From Planctomycetota bacterium (GTDB taxonomy: Bacteria > Planctomycetota > UBA1135 > UBA2386), in contig QJVU01000328.1 of NCBI GenBank assembly GCA_003235605.1, forward strand, positions 1-9,149: 9,149 nucleotides of DNA, written 5' to 3'. The position numbers were made by a program, and so were the translations under genes. The first letter of the stretch is position 1. Each line of letters begins with the position of its first letter. The notes under the pieces are model-generated. The model made no database searches and was not told where the DNA came from. It saw only the letters and a list, made by a program, of their open reading frames with translations. Below, one piece after another: positions 1 to 6,296 of the stretch.

Positions 1-429
1 AAGAAGAACCAGTTCAAGTCGTCGTTCGACATCAAGATGGGCGTGCAGTGCGAGAGCTGCCACGGCCCCGGCGAGAAGCATGCCAAGGCCCGGTTCAAGG
101 AGGCCTCGACTCAGAAGGGGGACGCCGACAAGCGCCTGAGCATCCCCGACGATGAGATCATCAAGCGGCCACCGGCAGACACGTGCCTGAAGTGCCACAA
201 CGACGAGAGCCCGTCGTTCAAGCCGTTCTGCTTCAAGAAGCGGCTGGAGCAGATCGCCCACTGGGATCCGCGCAACAAGCGCAGCAAGGAGGAGCTCGAG
301 GCGCTCAAGTGCCAGTGCGGCGACGACTGCAAGTGCAAGGCTGCGGACTGCAGCAAGGTCGCCGGCGATGGATCCAAGAAGACCGGGGAGAAGGAGACCG
401 AAAAGGAGAAGACCGGCGGGAAGAAATGA
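1..429 (+). CDS. Cytochrome c554-like multiheme protein, 3' part (5' end outside window)
   Basis: The reading frame is open from the first base, so the start and probably further hemes lie upstream. The visible 142 residues hold two c-type heme motifs, CESCH (nt 49-63) and CLKCH (nt 184-198). The first sits in a GVQCESCHGPGEKH context typical of the cytochrome c554/c-prime family. A later IAHWDPR segment supplies a His that may act as an axial ligand. The C-terminus is unusual: after the heme domain comes a cysteine cluster, C-x-C-x3-C-x-C-x4-C (nt 310-351), then a Lys/Glu/Gly-rich tail. The protein should be exported and take part in periplasmic electron transfer. Family assignment rests on the motif context only. 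The next gene starts 10 nt downstream and its ribosome binding site overlaps this stop codon, so the two are probably co-transcribed. Confidence 0.8.
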   Translation, partial: KKNQFKSSFDIKMGVQCESCHGPGEKHAKARFKEASTQKGDADKRLSIPDDEIIKRPPADTCLKCHNDESPSFKPFCFKKRLEQIAHWDPRNKRSKEELEALKCQCGDDCKCKAADCSKVAGDGSKKTGEKETEKEKTGGKK

Positions 430-439
430 GGACGGTGTG

Positions 440-940
440 ATGCGCTGGCTGCGGAGATTCGTCCGGTTTGTCGGTTGGATCATGTCCCCCGACAAGCTGG
501 ACTCGGACGCGGAGGACCCGTACGACCGACTCGCGGAATCGGGTCCGCGCTGGCTGTTTGTCCGGGAGCGACTGCCCGAGCCCCCGCCGCCTCCCCAGAG
601 ACTTCCGGTCGCGACCGGCTGGTGGCGCTTCTTCCTCGCTCCCGAGCCTCTGGACGATGCCGGGAGCGAGTCGGCGCCCGGGCCACGAGCGCAGGTCCGC
701 TCGTTCCTGCGCGAGATCCTGAGGCGGGAGGCCCTGGGTGCGCCGGAGGCTGGAGAGGAATCCACGGCAGGCACGGTGGGCTTCCTGCGCGGCTTGCTTG
801 CCCGAGAGCGCCTGGAACCTCCCGACTCGTGCGCGGAGGGCACAGCCCGCTCCTTCGTGTCCTGGTTGCTTGCGCGCGAGGCGATCGAGGAAGACGGGGG
901 GACTCAGAGCCTACGAGGGCCTATGTCGAGGCAATGCTGA
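440..940 (+). CDS. Unrecognised 166-aa protein with six copies of an 11-residue motif
   Basis: I do not recognise this protein. The ATG at 440 is preceded by TGAGGA (427-432, 7-nt spacing), which fits better than the in-frame ATG at 368 inside the previous gene. The sequence holds six 11-residue motifs starting at residues 10, 35, 61, 89, 115 and 139, so the period is 24-28 residues. The rough consensus is F/W-x-R-x-L-L-x-R/P-E-x-L, as in FLRGLLARERL. Each motif is followed by an acidic or Pro-rich linker. There is no heme motif, no clear signal peptide and no true membrane span. The N-terminus (MRWLRRFVRFVGWIM) is basic, aromatic and amphipathic, so membrane-surface association is possible. 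It lies between two cytochrome genes, and the next start codon is 1 nt after its stop. A scaffold or assembly role for the cytochrome complex is inference only. Confidence 0.75.
   Translation: MRWLRRFVRFVGWIMSPDKLDSDAEDPYDRLAESGPRWLFVRERLPEPPPPPQRLPVATGWWRFFLAPEPLDDAGSESAPGPRAQVRSFLREILRREALGAPEAGEESTAGTVGFLRGLLARERLEPPDSCAEGTARSFVSWLLAREAIEEDGGTQSLRGPMSRQC
467..886 (+). repeat. Six degenerate protein-level repeats (11-residue core, ~25-residue period)
   Basis: The cores are encoded at 467-499, 542-574, 620-652, 704-736, 782-814 and 854-886. Their peptides are FVGWIMSPDKL, GPRWLFVRERL, WWRFFLAPEPL, FLREILRREAL, FLRGLLARERL and FVSWLLAREAI. An acidic residue at core position 9 is present in all six (D in the first, E in the others), and Leu or Ile ends each core. 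The DNA copies are diverged, so this is an old internal duplication kept at protein level and not a recent tandem repeat. Confidence 0.8.
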
Positions 941-941
941 C

Positions 942-1433
942 ATGGAACACACGAAGCACATCTGGCGAGTGACCCTTCTCCTCCTCGTGGTGCTCTTCTG
1001 TACGGTGGTCTTGCGCCACTTCCTGATACCCGAGTCCTTTGGGCGTGAGGGTCACTACCGCTACGCGAGCCTGACGGAGTTCATGGCGCAGCCTCCTGTC
1101 CACGGCAGCCGGACCAGCTGTGCGGCATGCCACGAGAGCGAGCAGGCAGCGCGCGACGAAAGCCCCCACGCTACGGTTTCGTGTGCGGGGTGTCATGCGC
1201 CGGTATCCCGCCACGCAAAGGGTGGCGAGAAGATCGCAGACATGCCCTCGAACGCTTCCTATCGCGGCTGCATCAACTGCCATCGGAAGCTACGGGCACG
1301 ACCACAGGCGATCAAACAAATCGAGCCCCGAAAGCACCTGGAGGACCTCGGTGTCATCGAAACCGGAGAGAAGATTCCGGATCGATCCTGCCTGGTCTGC
1401 CATGACCCACACACAACGAAGGAGCCAAAATGA
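942..1433 (+). CDS. Membrane-anchored tetraheme cytochrome c
   Basis: This 163-residue protein has one N-terminal hydrophobic helix (residues ~10-28) after a short n-region, then a periplasmic domain with four heme motifs: CAACH (60-64), CAGCH (81-85), CINCH (110-114) and CLVCH (150-154). The helix has no obvious cleavage site, so it probably stays as a membrane anchor. Start choice: ATG at 942, 1 nt after the previous stop, with GAGG at 928-931. The longer upstream frame from 738 overlaps the repeat protein and looks non-coding. The gene overlaps the Tat-exported FeS gene by 4 nt (ATGA). A small c-type cytochrome next to FeS and NrfD-like genes resembles NrfB-NrfC-NrfD and similar quinone-linked modules. 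The likely role is to exchange electrons with the FeS subunit at the periplasmic face of the inner membrane. The exact subfamily is not assigned. Confidence 0.88.
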   Translation: MEHTKHIWRVTLLLLVVLFCTVVLRHFLIPESFGREGHYRYASLTEFMAQPPVHGSRTSCAACHESEQAARDESPHATVSCAGCHAPVSRHAKGGEKIADMPSNASYRGCINCHRKLRARPQAIKQIEPRKHLEDLGVIETGEKIPDRSCLVCHDPHTTKEPK

Positions 1434-2224
1434 CGACCAACCAGGATAGCTCCTCTCCCGCTCGCACGCGTCGTGACTTCCTGAAGTGCGCGGCTGGGCT
1501 CTCCGGCAGCATGTTCATGGTCGCCGCCGGTGGGGGAGCGGGTGATGGCGACAGGGCTCAGGACGCCGAGCGCTCCACCCACGAGCAATACGATCCGCAC
1601 CAGCATCGCTACGCCTTCGTCATGGACATCAGCAAGTGCATCGGCTGTGGAAGCTGTGTCCGGGCATGCGAGATCGAGAACGACGTTCCTGAGAACCGCT
1701 TCCGCACGTGGATCGAGCGCTACACCGTTTCCCGCGAGGGGCATGTAGAGGTGGACAGCCCGAACGGGGGGCGCAACGGCTTCGGGCCGAAGGCTACCGA
1801 CCGCGACATCAGCCGGGCATTCTTCGTGCCGAAGCTGTGCAACCACTGCACCCAGACACCCTGCGTGCAACTCTGTCCGGTAGGGGCCTCATATCGCAGC
1901 CCGGACGGCCTGATACTCGTCGATGGCAAGCGCTGCATCGGCTGCGACTACTGCATCCAGGCCTGCCCGTACGGGTCTCGCTTCATGCATCCGAAGACCC
2001 ATACGGCGTCCAAGTGCACGATGTGCTACCACCGGATCACCAAGGGGTTGTTGCCGGCCTGCGTGCAAGCCTGTCCGACGGGCGCCCGGAAGTTCGGTGA
2101 CCTCAAGAAACCCGGGGACGAGGTGGCGGAGGTCATCGCCACCGCAGCGGTCCAGGTGCTGAAGCCGGAGCTTCGAACCGAGCCAAACTGCTACTACCTG
2201 GGACTGGGCAGAGAGGTGCGATGA
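1430..2224 (+). CDS. Tat-exported ferredoxin-like subunit with four [4Fe-4S] sites (NrfC/PsrB/TtrB type)
   Basis: This 264-residue protein begins with a twin-arginine signal (RTRRDFLK, residues 12-19) and a weakly hydrophobic Gly/Ala stretch, so it should be exported folded with its cofactors. Sixteen cysteines form four cluster sites: C70/73/76/80, C137/140/145/149, C169/172/175/179 and C196/199/211/215. The third and fourth groups follow the pattern of NrfC, PsrB, TtrB and HybA-like electron-transfer subunits, whose clusters carry electrons between a membrane NrfD-type partner and a periplasmic redox partner. Length is normal for the family. The ATG at 1430 has AAGGAG at 1419-1424 and overlaps the tetraheme stop. 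It overlaps the NrfD-like gene by 4 nt at its own end, which fits a fixed stoichiometric complex. No molybdopterin catalytic subunit is present in the window. Confidence 0.93.
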   Translation: MTTNQDSSSPARTRRDFLKCAAGLSGSMFMVAAGGGAGDGDRAQDAERSTHEQYDPHQHRYAFVMDISKCIGCGSCVRACEIENDVPENRFRTWIERYTVSREGHVEVDSPNGGRNGFGPKATDRDISRAFFVPKLCNHCTQTPCVQLCPVGASYRSPDGLILVDGKRCIGCDYCIQACPYGSRFMHPKTHTASKCTMCYHRITKGLLPACVQACPTGARKFGDLKKPGDEVAEVIATAAVQVLKPELRTEPNCYYLGLGREVR

Positions 2225-3465
2225 TGGAGGACACGCTGACCGGGTACCTGTTTCCGAACGACATCCACATCACGTGGAGCCTGATGATCGTCCTCTACCC
2301 GTACATCACGGGGATCGTGGCGGGCGCGTTTCTCGTTTCGTCGCTCCACCACGTGTTCGGCCGCCACGAATTCCTTCCGGTAACGCGTCTGGCCATGGTG
2401 GCGTCGCTGGCTTTCCTGCTGGTCGCGGGACTGCCGCTGCTGGTGCACCTGGGTCATCCCGAGCGGGCGCTGAACATCGTCATCACCCCACAGTTCGGGT
2501 CCGCCATGGCGGCGTTCGGCATGATCTACACGACGTATCTGGTGCTGCTGGTACTGGAGATCTGGCTCAGCTATCGTCAGCACATCATCATGACCGCGCG
2601 CCGCAGCGGTGGCGTCAAGCGGCGGATCTTCGCAGCGCTGGCCCTCGGCGTCTACAACACCTCCCCGGAGTCGCTGCGCCTCGATCAGAGAGTGATTGCT
2701 GTCCTTGCGGGCATTGGCATTCCGGCTGCCTGCATCCTTCACGGCTACGTTGGCTTCATGTTCGGGTCGGTCAAGGCGAATGCCTGGTGGTCGACCCCCT
2801 TGATGCCGGTCATCTTCCTGTTCTCCGCGATGACGTCGGGCATCGCGATGATCGTCATCCTGTATCAGATTTCGATGAAGATGACACGGAACAGGATCGA
2901 AGGGGACTGCATCCAATCGCTGTCACGTTGGCTGTGGCTCTTTGCGATCCTGACCGTCACCCTGGAGCTCCTCGAAATCCTGTCGCTCGGCTACGAGCGA
3001 AGCGAGGAGTGGGTGGTCATCAGCAGGCTGCTCACCGGGAGGCTGGCGCTCTCCTTCTTCGGTGTGCAGCTGGTGTTTGGCTCGCTGATTCCGATCCTCC
3101 TGCTGGCGATCGTCGTGCTCATGAGGCCGCACCTGACCAACCCACTACGCAACACCATCGCGTTCGTGGCCTCTCTGATCTTGCTGATCCAGGTGTTCGC
3201 CATGCGCTGGAACGTCGTCATCGGCGGACAGATGTTCTCGAAGAGCATGATGGGATTTCGCGAGACCTACACACCGGAGCTCTTCGGCAGGGAAGGACTC
3301 CTGACCGCCACGAGCATCCTGCTGTTGCCCTTCGTCATCATGGCCGTGATCAACAGGTACCTGCCCCTCGTGGGCCCACTGGCAACCGGCGACGAGGTCG
3401 GTCCCGCTCCCGTTTCCGCGAAGAAACCGGAGGGCCAGGCAGCGGCCGGAGCCACGGTGCGCTGA
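2221..3465 (+). CDS. NrfD/PsrC-family polytopic membrane subunit (quinone-interacting)
   Basis: This 414-residue protein shows about nine hydrophobic segments, the first at residues ~20-43 and the last near 360-385. Family-like motifs include LVHLGHPERALNIV after the second helix and RWNVVIGGQ in the eighth. The latter is seen in NrfD-related subunits such as DsrP and HmcC. Such proteins bind menaquinone or menaquinol in the membrane and pass electrons to or from the partner FeS protein, encoded immediately upstream with a 4-nt overlap. Two adjacent ATGs exist (2221 and 2224). GAGAGG at 2211-2216 gives 7-nt spacing to the second, so the protein may be one residue shorter. The C-terminus ends in a soluble Pro/Ala/Gly-rich tail. 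Family assignment is firm. The direction of electron flow cannot be read from the sequence. Confidence 0.92.
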   Translation: MMEDTLTGYLFPNDIHITWSLMIVLYPYITGIVAGAFLVSSLHHVFGRHEFLPVTRLAMVASLAFLLVAGLPLLVHLGHPERALNIVITPQFGSAMAAFGMIYTTYLVLLVLEIWLSYRQHIIMTARRSGGVKRRIFAALALGVYNTSPESLRLDQRVIAVLAGIGIPAACILHGYVGFMFGSVKANAWWSTPLMPVIFLFSAMTSGIAMIVILYQISMKMTRNRIEGDCIQSLSRWLWLFAILTVTLELLEILSLGYERSEEWVVISRLLTGRLALSFFGVQLVFGSLIPILLLAIVVLMRPHLTNPLRNTIAFVASLILLIQVFAMRWNVVIGGQMFSKSMMGFRETYTPELFGREGLLTATSILLLPFVIMAVINRYLPLVGPLATGDEVGPAPVSAKKPEGQAAAGATVR

Positions 3466-3479
3466 CACACTGCCCTGCC

Positions 3480-4619
3480 ATGGCGTCGGTCTGGAAAAAG
3501 AGGAGTCCGTTGCACCAGAGCTGGTGGCTGCACGCGGGCTTGTACGTGTTCGTCTTCGCGGGACCTTTGGCCGCCCAGGAGCAGGAGATTGTCGCGGAGG
3601 TCAACGAGTGCGTCCGCTGCCACCAGGAGAAGACGCCGGCCGTGTACAAACAGCACGCCGCCGGTGTCCACGCCGGCAGAGCGGTGAGCTGTGTCGGCTG
3701 TCATGGCGGCGATCCCCGCGCCAACAGCAAACGCCTGGGGCATGACACGGAGAAGGGCTATGTCAGCTTGAGCGTGCCCAAGGAGGCCTCGGAGCGATGC
3801 GCCTCCTGCCACGGGGATCAGGCGAAGATGGAGGGCGTCCATCTCGACAAGTCAGTTGTCGAACGGTGGCGAGGGAGTCCGCACGGCAGGTCGGTTGCGG
3901 AAGGCGGTCCCCGCGCGGCGACCTGCATGGGCTGCCACGGATCGCATGGGATCCTCTCGCACCGTAATATTGGGTCCGCCACCTATCCGACCAAGGTTCC
4001 TTCCACCTGCGGCCAATGCCACCAGCGGGATCGAGAGCACATGGCAGCAAGCCCCCACGCCGCCGCGCTTCGACACACCGGCATGCCGAGCTGTGTACGC
4101 TGCCACGGCAAGCATCGCGCGGACATCCCCCTCTTCAGAAAAACGTGCGAAGAATGTCACCAGTCGCAGGACGATCCAGCCCATGAGACCGTACAGCTCA
4201 TGGCGCAGTTGATCGAACGTGCGGACAAGCAGATCGAAGACCTCGACCGAGTGGTCGCAGACGCTCTCCGCGGGGGAATCAACGGGAATCTGCAGACCAA
4301 GACGCGCCTTCTGGAGGCCGAACAGGAACGAGTGCGCGGGCTGCGCAGGCGCGTGCGCCAGGTATCCCACTCGCTGGACGTGACCTTCCTCGCGTCCGCG
4401 GTGGATCAGCTCCAGCACGGCGTCAAGACCGTCCGGGCGATTGCCGCGGCGGACCTGGACGGAAACAACGGTTTCACCGATTCCACGGTCGCAATGCTGC
4501 TTACATCGGGGACGATCCTGCTCCTTCTGGTGAGCATCGTGCTCTCTGTCTTCATGTTCCGATTTGGACGACGCATCAAGAAGTTCGGACAGCGTCGGAT
4601 TGTCAAGGTTGCGCCGTGA
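3480..4619 (+). CDS. Heptaheme cytochrome c with coiled-coil region and C-terminal membrane anchor
   Basis: Read from ATG 3480 the protein has 379 residues. A basic n-region (KKR) and hydrophobic stretch ending PLAAQE form a cleavable signal peptide. Seven heme motifs follow: C44VRCH, C71VGCH, C107ASCH, C149MGCH, C177GQCH, C205VRCH and C223EECH. Residues ~230-330 are charged and helical with heptad-like Leu/Val spacing, probably a coiled coil. A single hydrophobic helix (~336-360) and a strongly basic tail end the protein. By the positive-inside rule the hemes face the periplasm. It starts 14 nt after the NrfD-like gene and overlaps the next gene by 4 nt (GTGA). The ATG lacks an evident Shine-Dalgarno. 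An in-frame TTG at 3510 has a good one but would remove the basic n-region. No catalytic family is recognised, and electron transfer is the likely role. Confidence 0.87.
   Translation: MASVWKKRSPLHQSWWLHAGLYVFVFAGPLAAQEQEIVAEVNECVRCHQEKTPAVYKQHAAGVHAGRAVSCVGCHGGDPRANSKRLGHDTEKGYVSLSVPKEASERCASCHGDQAKMEGVHLDKSVVERWRGSPHGRSVAEGGPRAATCMGCHGSHGILSHRNIGSATYPTKVPSTCGQCHQRDREHMAASPHAAALRHTGMPSCVRCHGKHRADIPLFRKTCEECHQSQDDPAHETVQLMAQLIERADKQIEDLDRVVADALRGGINGNLQTKTRLLEAEQERVRGLRRRVRQVSHSLDVTFLASAVDQLQHGVKTVRAIAAADLDGNNGFTDSTVAMLLTSGTILLLLVSIVLSVFMFRFGRRIKKFGQRRIVKVAP
3498..3505 (+). promoter_or_regulatory. Strong Shine-Dalgarno-like AAGAGGAG inside the heptaheme N-terminus
   Basis: The purine-rich AAGAGGAG lies 4 nt before an in-frame TTG (3510-3512), whereas the ATG at 3480 has no visible ribosome binding site. 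It either marks TTG as the real start, giving a signal peptide without a basic n-region, or is simply the coding sequence for Lys-Lys-Arg-Ser. I favour the ATG because the signal peptide then looks complete, but the start is not settled. Confidence 0.4.
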
Positions 4620-6292
4620 AGATCCAGATCACCGCGATCCTCACATTTCCGTGGCGCTTGCTCAAGTGGTGCTACGGGTTCCGGTACCGGCTGCTGCTGG
4701 TCGTCGTCCTGGTGTTCCTCGCGCTCCTGGGAGGCTCGTTCAAGGCCTACGAATTCTGGTCGAGTCCGGAGTTCTGTCGGAGCTGCCATATCATGGAGCC
4801 CTACTACAAGTCCTGGGAGCACTCGTCGCACAGCGAGGTGGCGTGCGTTCAGTGTCATTTCGAGCCGGGCATCGGCGCTGAGCTGCACGGCAAGTGGGTC
4901 GCCGTGAAACAGCTTGCCGCCGCCGTGACGGGCGCGTACAGCTCGATGCCGTACGCGGAGGTCAGCGACCAATCCTGTACGCGGTCGGGGTGCCACACGC
5001 CGCAGGAACTCGACAAGTCTGTGGACTTCACCAAGCGAGGGATCCAGTTCAAGCACGAGCTGCACGCAAAGGAGATGCGGCGAGGCATCAAGCTCGCGTG
5101 CACGTCTTGCCACTTCCAACGCCTCGTCAACAACCACATGGAGGTCGACAAGTCGACCTGCTTCCTGTGCCACTTCAAGGGGGCCCGCGCCACCCACAAG
5201 CCGATGGGGGAGTGTGATACCTGCCATGGGCCACCGACCAAAAGCACGACGCTCGGCCGCTTTGAGGTCGACCATGCGCGTTACGTGGAGCGGGGAATGA
5301 GGTGCGTGCAATGCCACTCCGAGTTGATATCGGGAACCGGTGCCGTCGGCCAGGAGCGTTGTCTGTCGTGCCACAACAAGCCCGATCAGATCGAGAAGAT
5401 CAGTGACCCGGGCCTGATGCACGTCGAGCACATCACGAAGCGCAAGATGCACTGCTACCAGTGTCATACGATGATCGCGCATCGCTTCGACACTCACACA
5501 CCGCTGGATCCGAAGCAGGACTGCGTGACCTGCCACCGGGGTCCGCACAGCCCGCAGGCCATGCTCTACAGCGGCACCGGAGCGAAGGGCGTCGCGTCGA
5601 TCCCCGACGAGATGCACGGCCTCGGCCTGGACTGCGTCGGTTGCCACCGGGAACCGATCGCTGAGGCGAGCACTACCAATGGACCCGTCCAGGAGCATGA
5701 CACCCTTCCCCCGGTCGCCTCCTGCACCAGGTGCCACGAGAGTCGCTACACCGGGTTCGTGACCGCCGTCCGAAACAACCTCAACCAGATGCTCGGTAAC
5801 CTGGAAAAGCGGCTGAGCGTGGTCCAAGAGAAGGTCGAGGGCGAGCACGCCGCAGGACGGTTTCTGGCGCGGCCGCTCTACCGCCAGATCGAGGCTACGG
5901 GATTCAACTTGCAGTTCATCCGGAAAGCGCGGCCGATCCACAATCCGATCTACGCCATCGAGACCCTCCGCGCCAGCCGCAGTACCCTGGAGAAAGCAGA
6001 GGAGGCGCTGGAGATCGAAGACGAAAGCGATCCTCCGCCAGGCTTCGAGGCGGAGGACTGCGGGGTGTGTCATAATAGCTTGCCCATGCCGGGAGTAATT
6101 GCACTGGACGGCGAGCGCAAGTACCCACACTCTGTGCACGTGCGTGAGACAGGTCTGGGCTGTGCTGACTGCCACCAGGGCAGGCAGCACCCTCCGCCCG
6201 CGCCGACGGCCGAGAGATCGTGCAGGTCCTGCCACGAAAACTACGAGCAGCTGAAGAAGAACAAGTTCAAGACCACCAAGAAACCCAAGTGA
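4616..6292 (+). CDS. Fifteen-heme cytochrome c with NapC/NirT-like N-terminus
   Basis: This 558-residue protein starts at GTG 4616 (AAGG at 4605-4608), overlapping the previous stop as GTGA. One N-terminal membrane helix (residues ~24-42) is followed by a NapC/NirT/NrfH-like segment: FCRSCHIMEPYYKSW and VACVQCHFEPG. NapC-type proteins anchor in the inner membrane and oxidise quinol. The third site is CTRSGCH (residues 121-127), a CX4CH heme motif, and twelve CXXCH motifs follow, the last at 536-540, making fifteen sites. A heme-free charged helical segment separates the twelfth motif (370-374) from the thirteenth (482-486). The C-terminus is Lys-rich. The size and heme count recall large cytochromes such as HmcA, but the NapC-like anchor differs. 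It could be a second quinol oxidation point or a periplasm-spanning wire. The specific function is unknown. Confidence 0.88.
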   Translation: MKIQITAILTFPWRLLKWCYGFRYRLLLVVVLVFLALLGGSFKAYEFWSSPEFCRSCHIMEPYYKSWEHSSHSEVACVQCHFEPGIGAELHGKWVAVKQLAAAVTGAYSSMPYAEVSDQSCTRSGCHTPQELDKSVDFTKRGIQFKHELHAKEMRRGIKLACTSCHFQRLVNNHMEVDKSTCFLCHFKGARATHKPMGECDTCHGPPTKSTTLGRFEVDHARYVERGMRCVQCHSELISGTGAVGQERCLSCHNKPDQIEKISDPGLMHVEHITKRKMHCYQCHTMIAHRFDTHTPLDPKQDCVTCHRGPHSPQAMLYSGTGAKGVASIPDEMHGLGLDCVGCHREPIAEASTTNGPVQEHDTLPPVASCTRCHESRYTGFVTAVRNNLNQMLGNLEKRLSVVQEKVEGEHAAGRFLARPLYRQIEATGFNLQFIRKARPIHNPIYAIETLRASRSTLEKAEEALEIEDESDPPPGFEAEDCGVCHNSLPMPGVIALDGERKYPHSVHVRETGLGCADCHQGRQHPPPAPTAERSCRSCHENYEQLKKNKFKTTKKPK

Positions 6293-6296
6293 CACG

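Noticed and set aside
738..941. Upstream extension of the tetraheme cytochrome
   Set aside because: It overlaps the repeat protein in another frame and would bury the membrane helix inside the protein. ATG 942 places the helix at the N-terminus.
2274..3479. N-terminal extension of the heptaheme frame across the NrfD-like gene
   Set aside because: It overlaps a clear polytopic membrane protein in another frame and is His/Arg/Pro-rich. The signal peptide at 3480 marks the real beginning.
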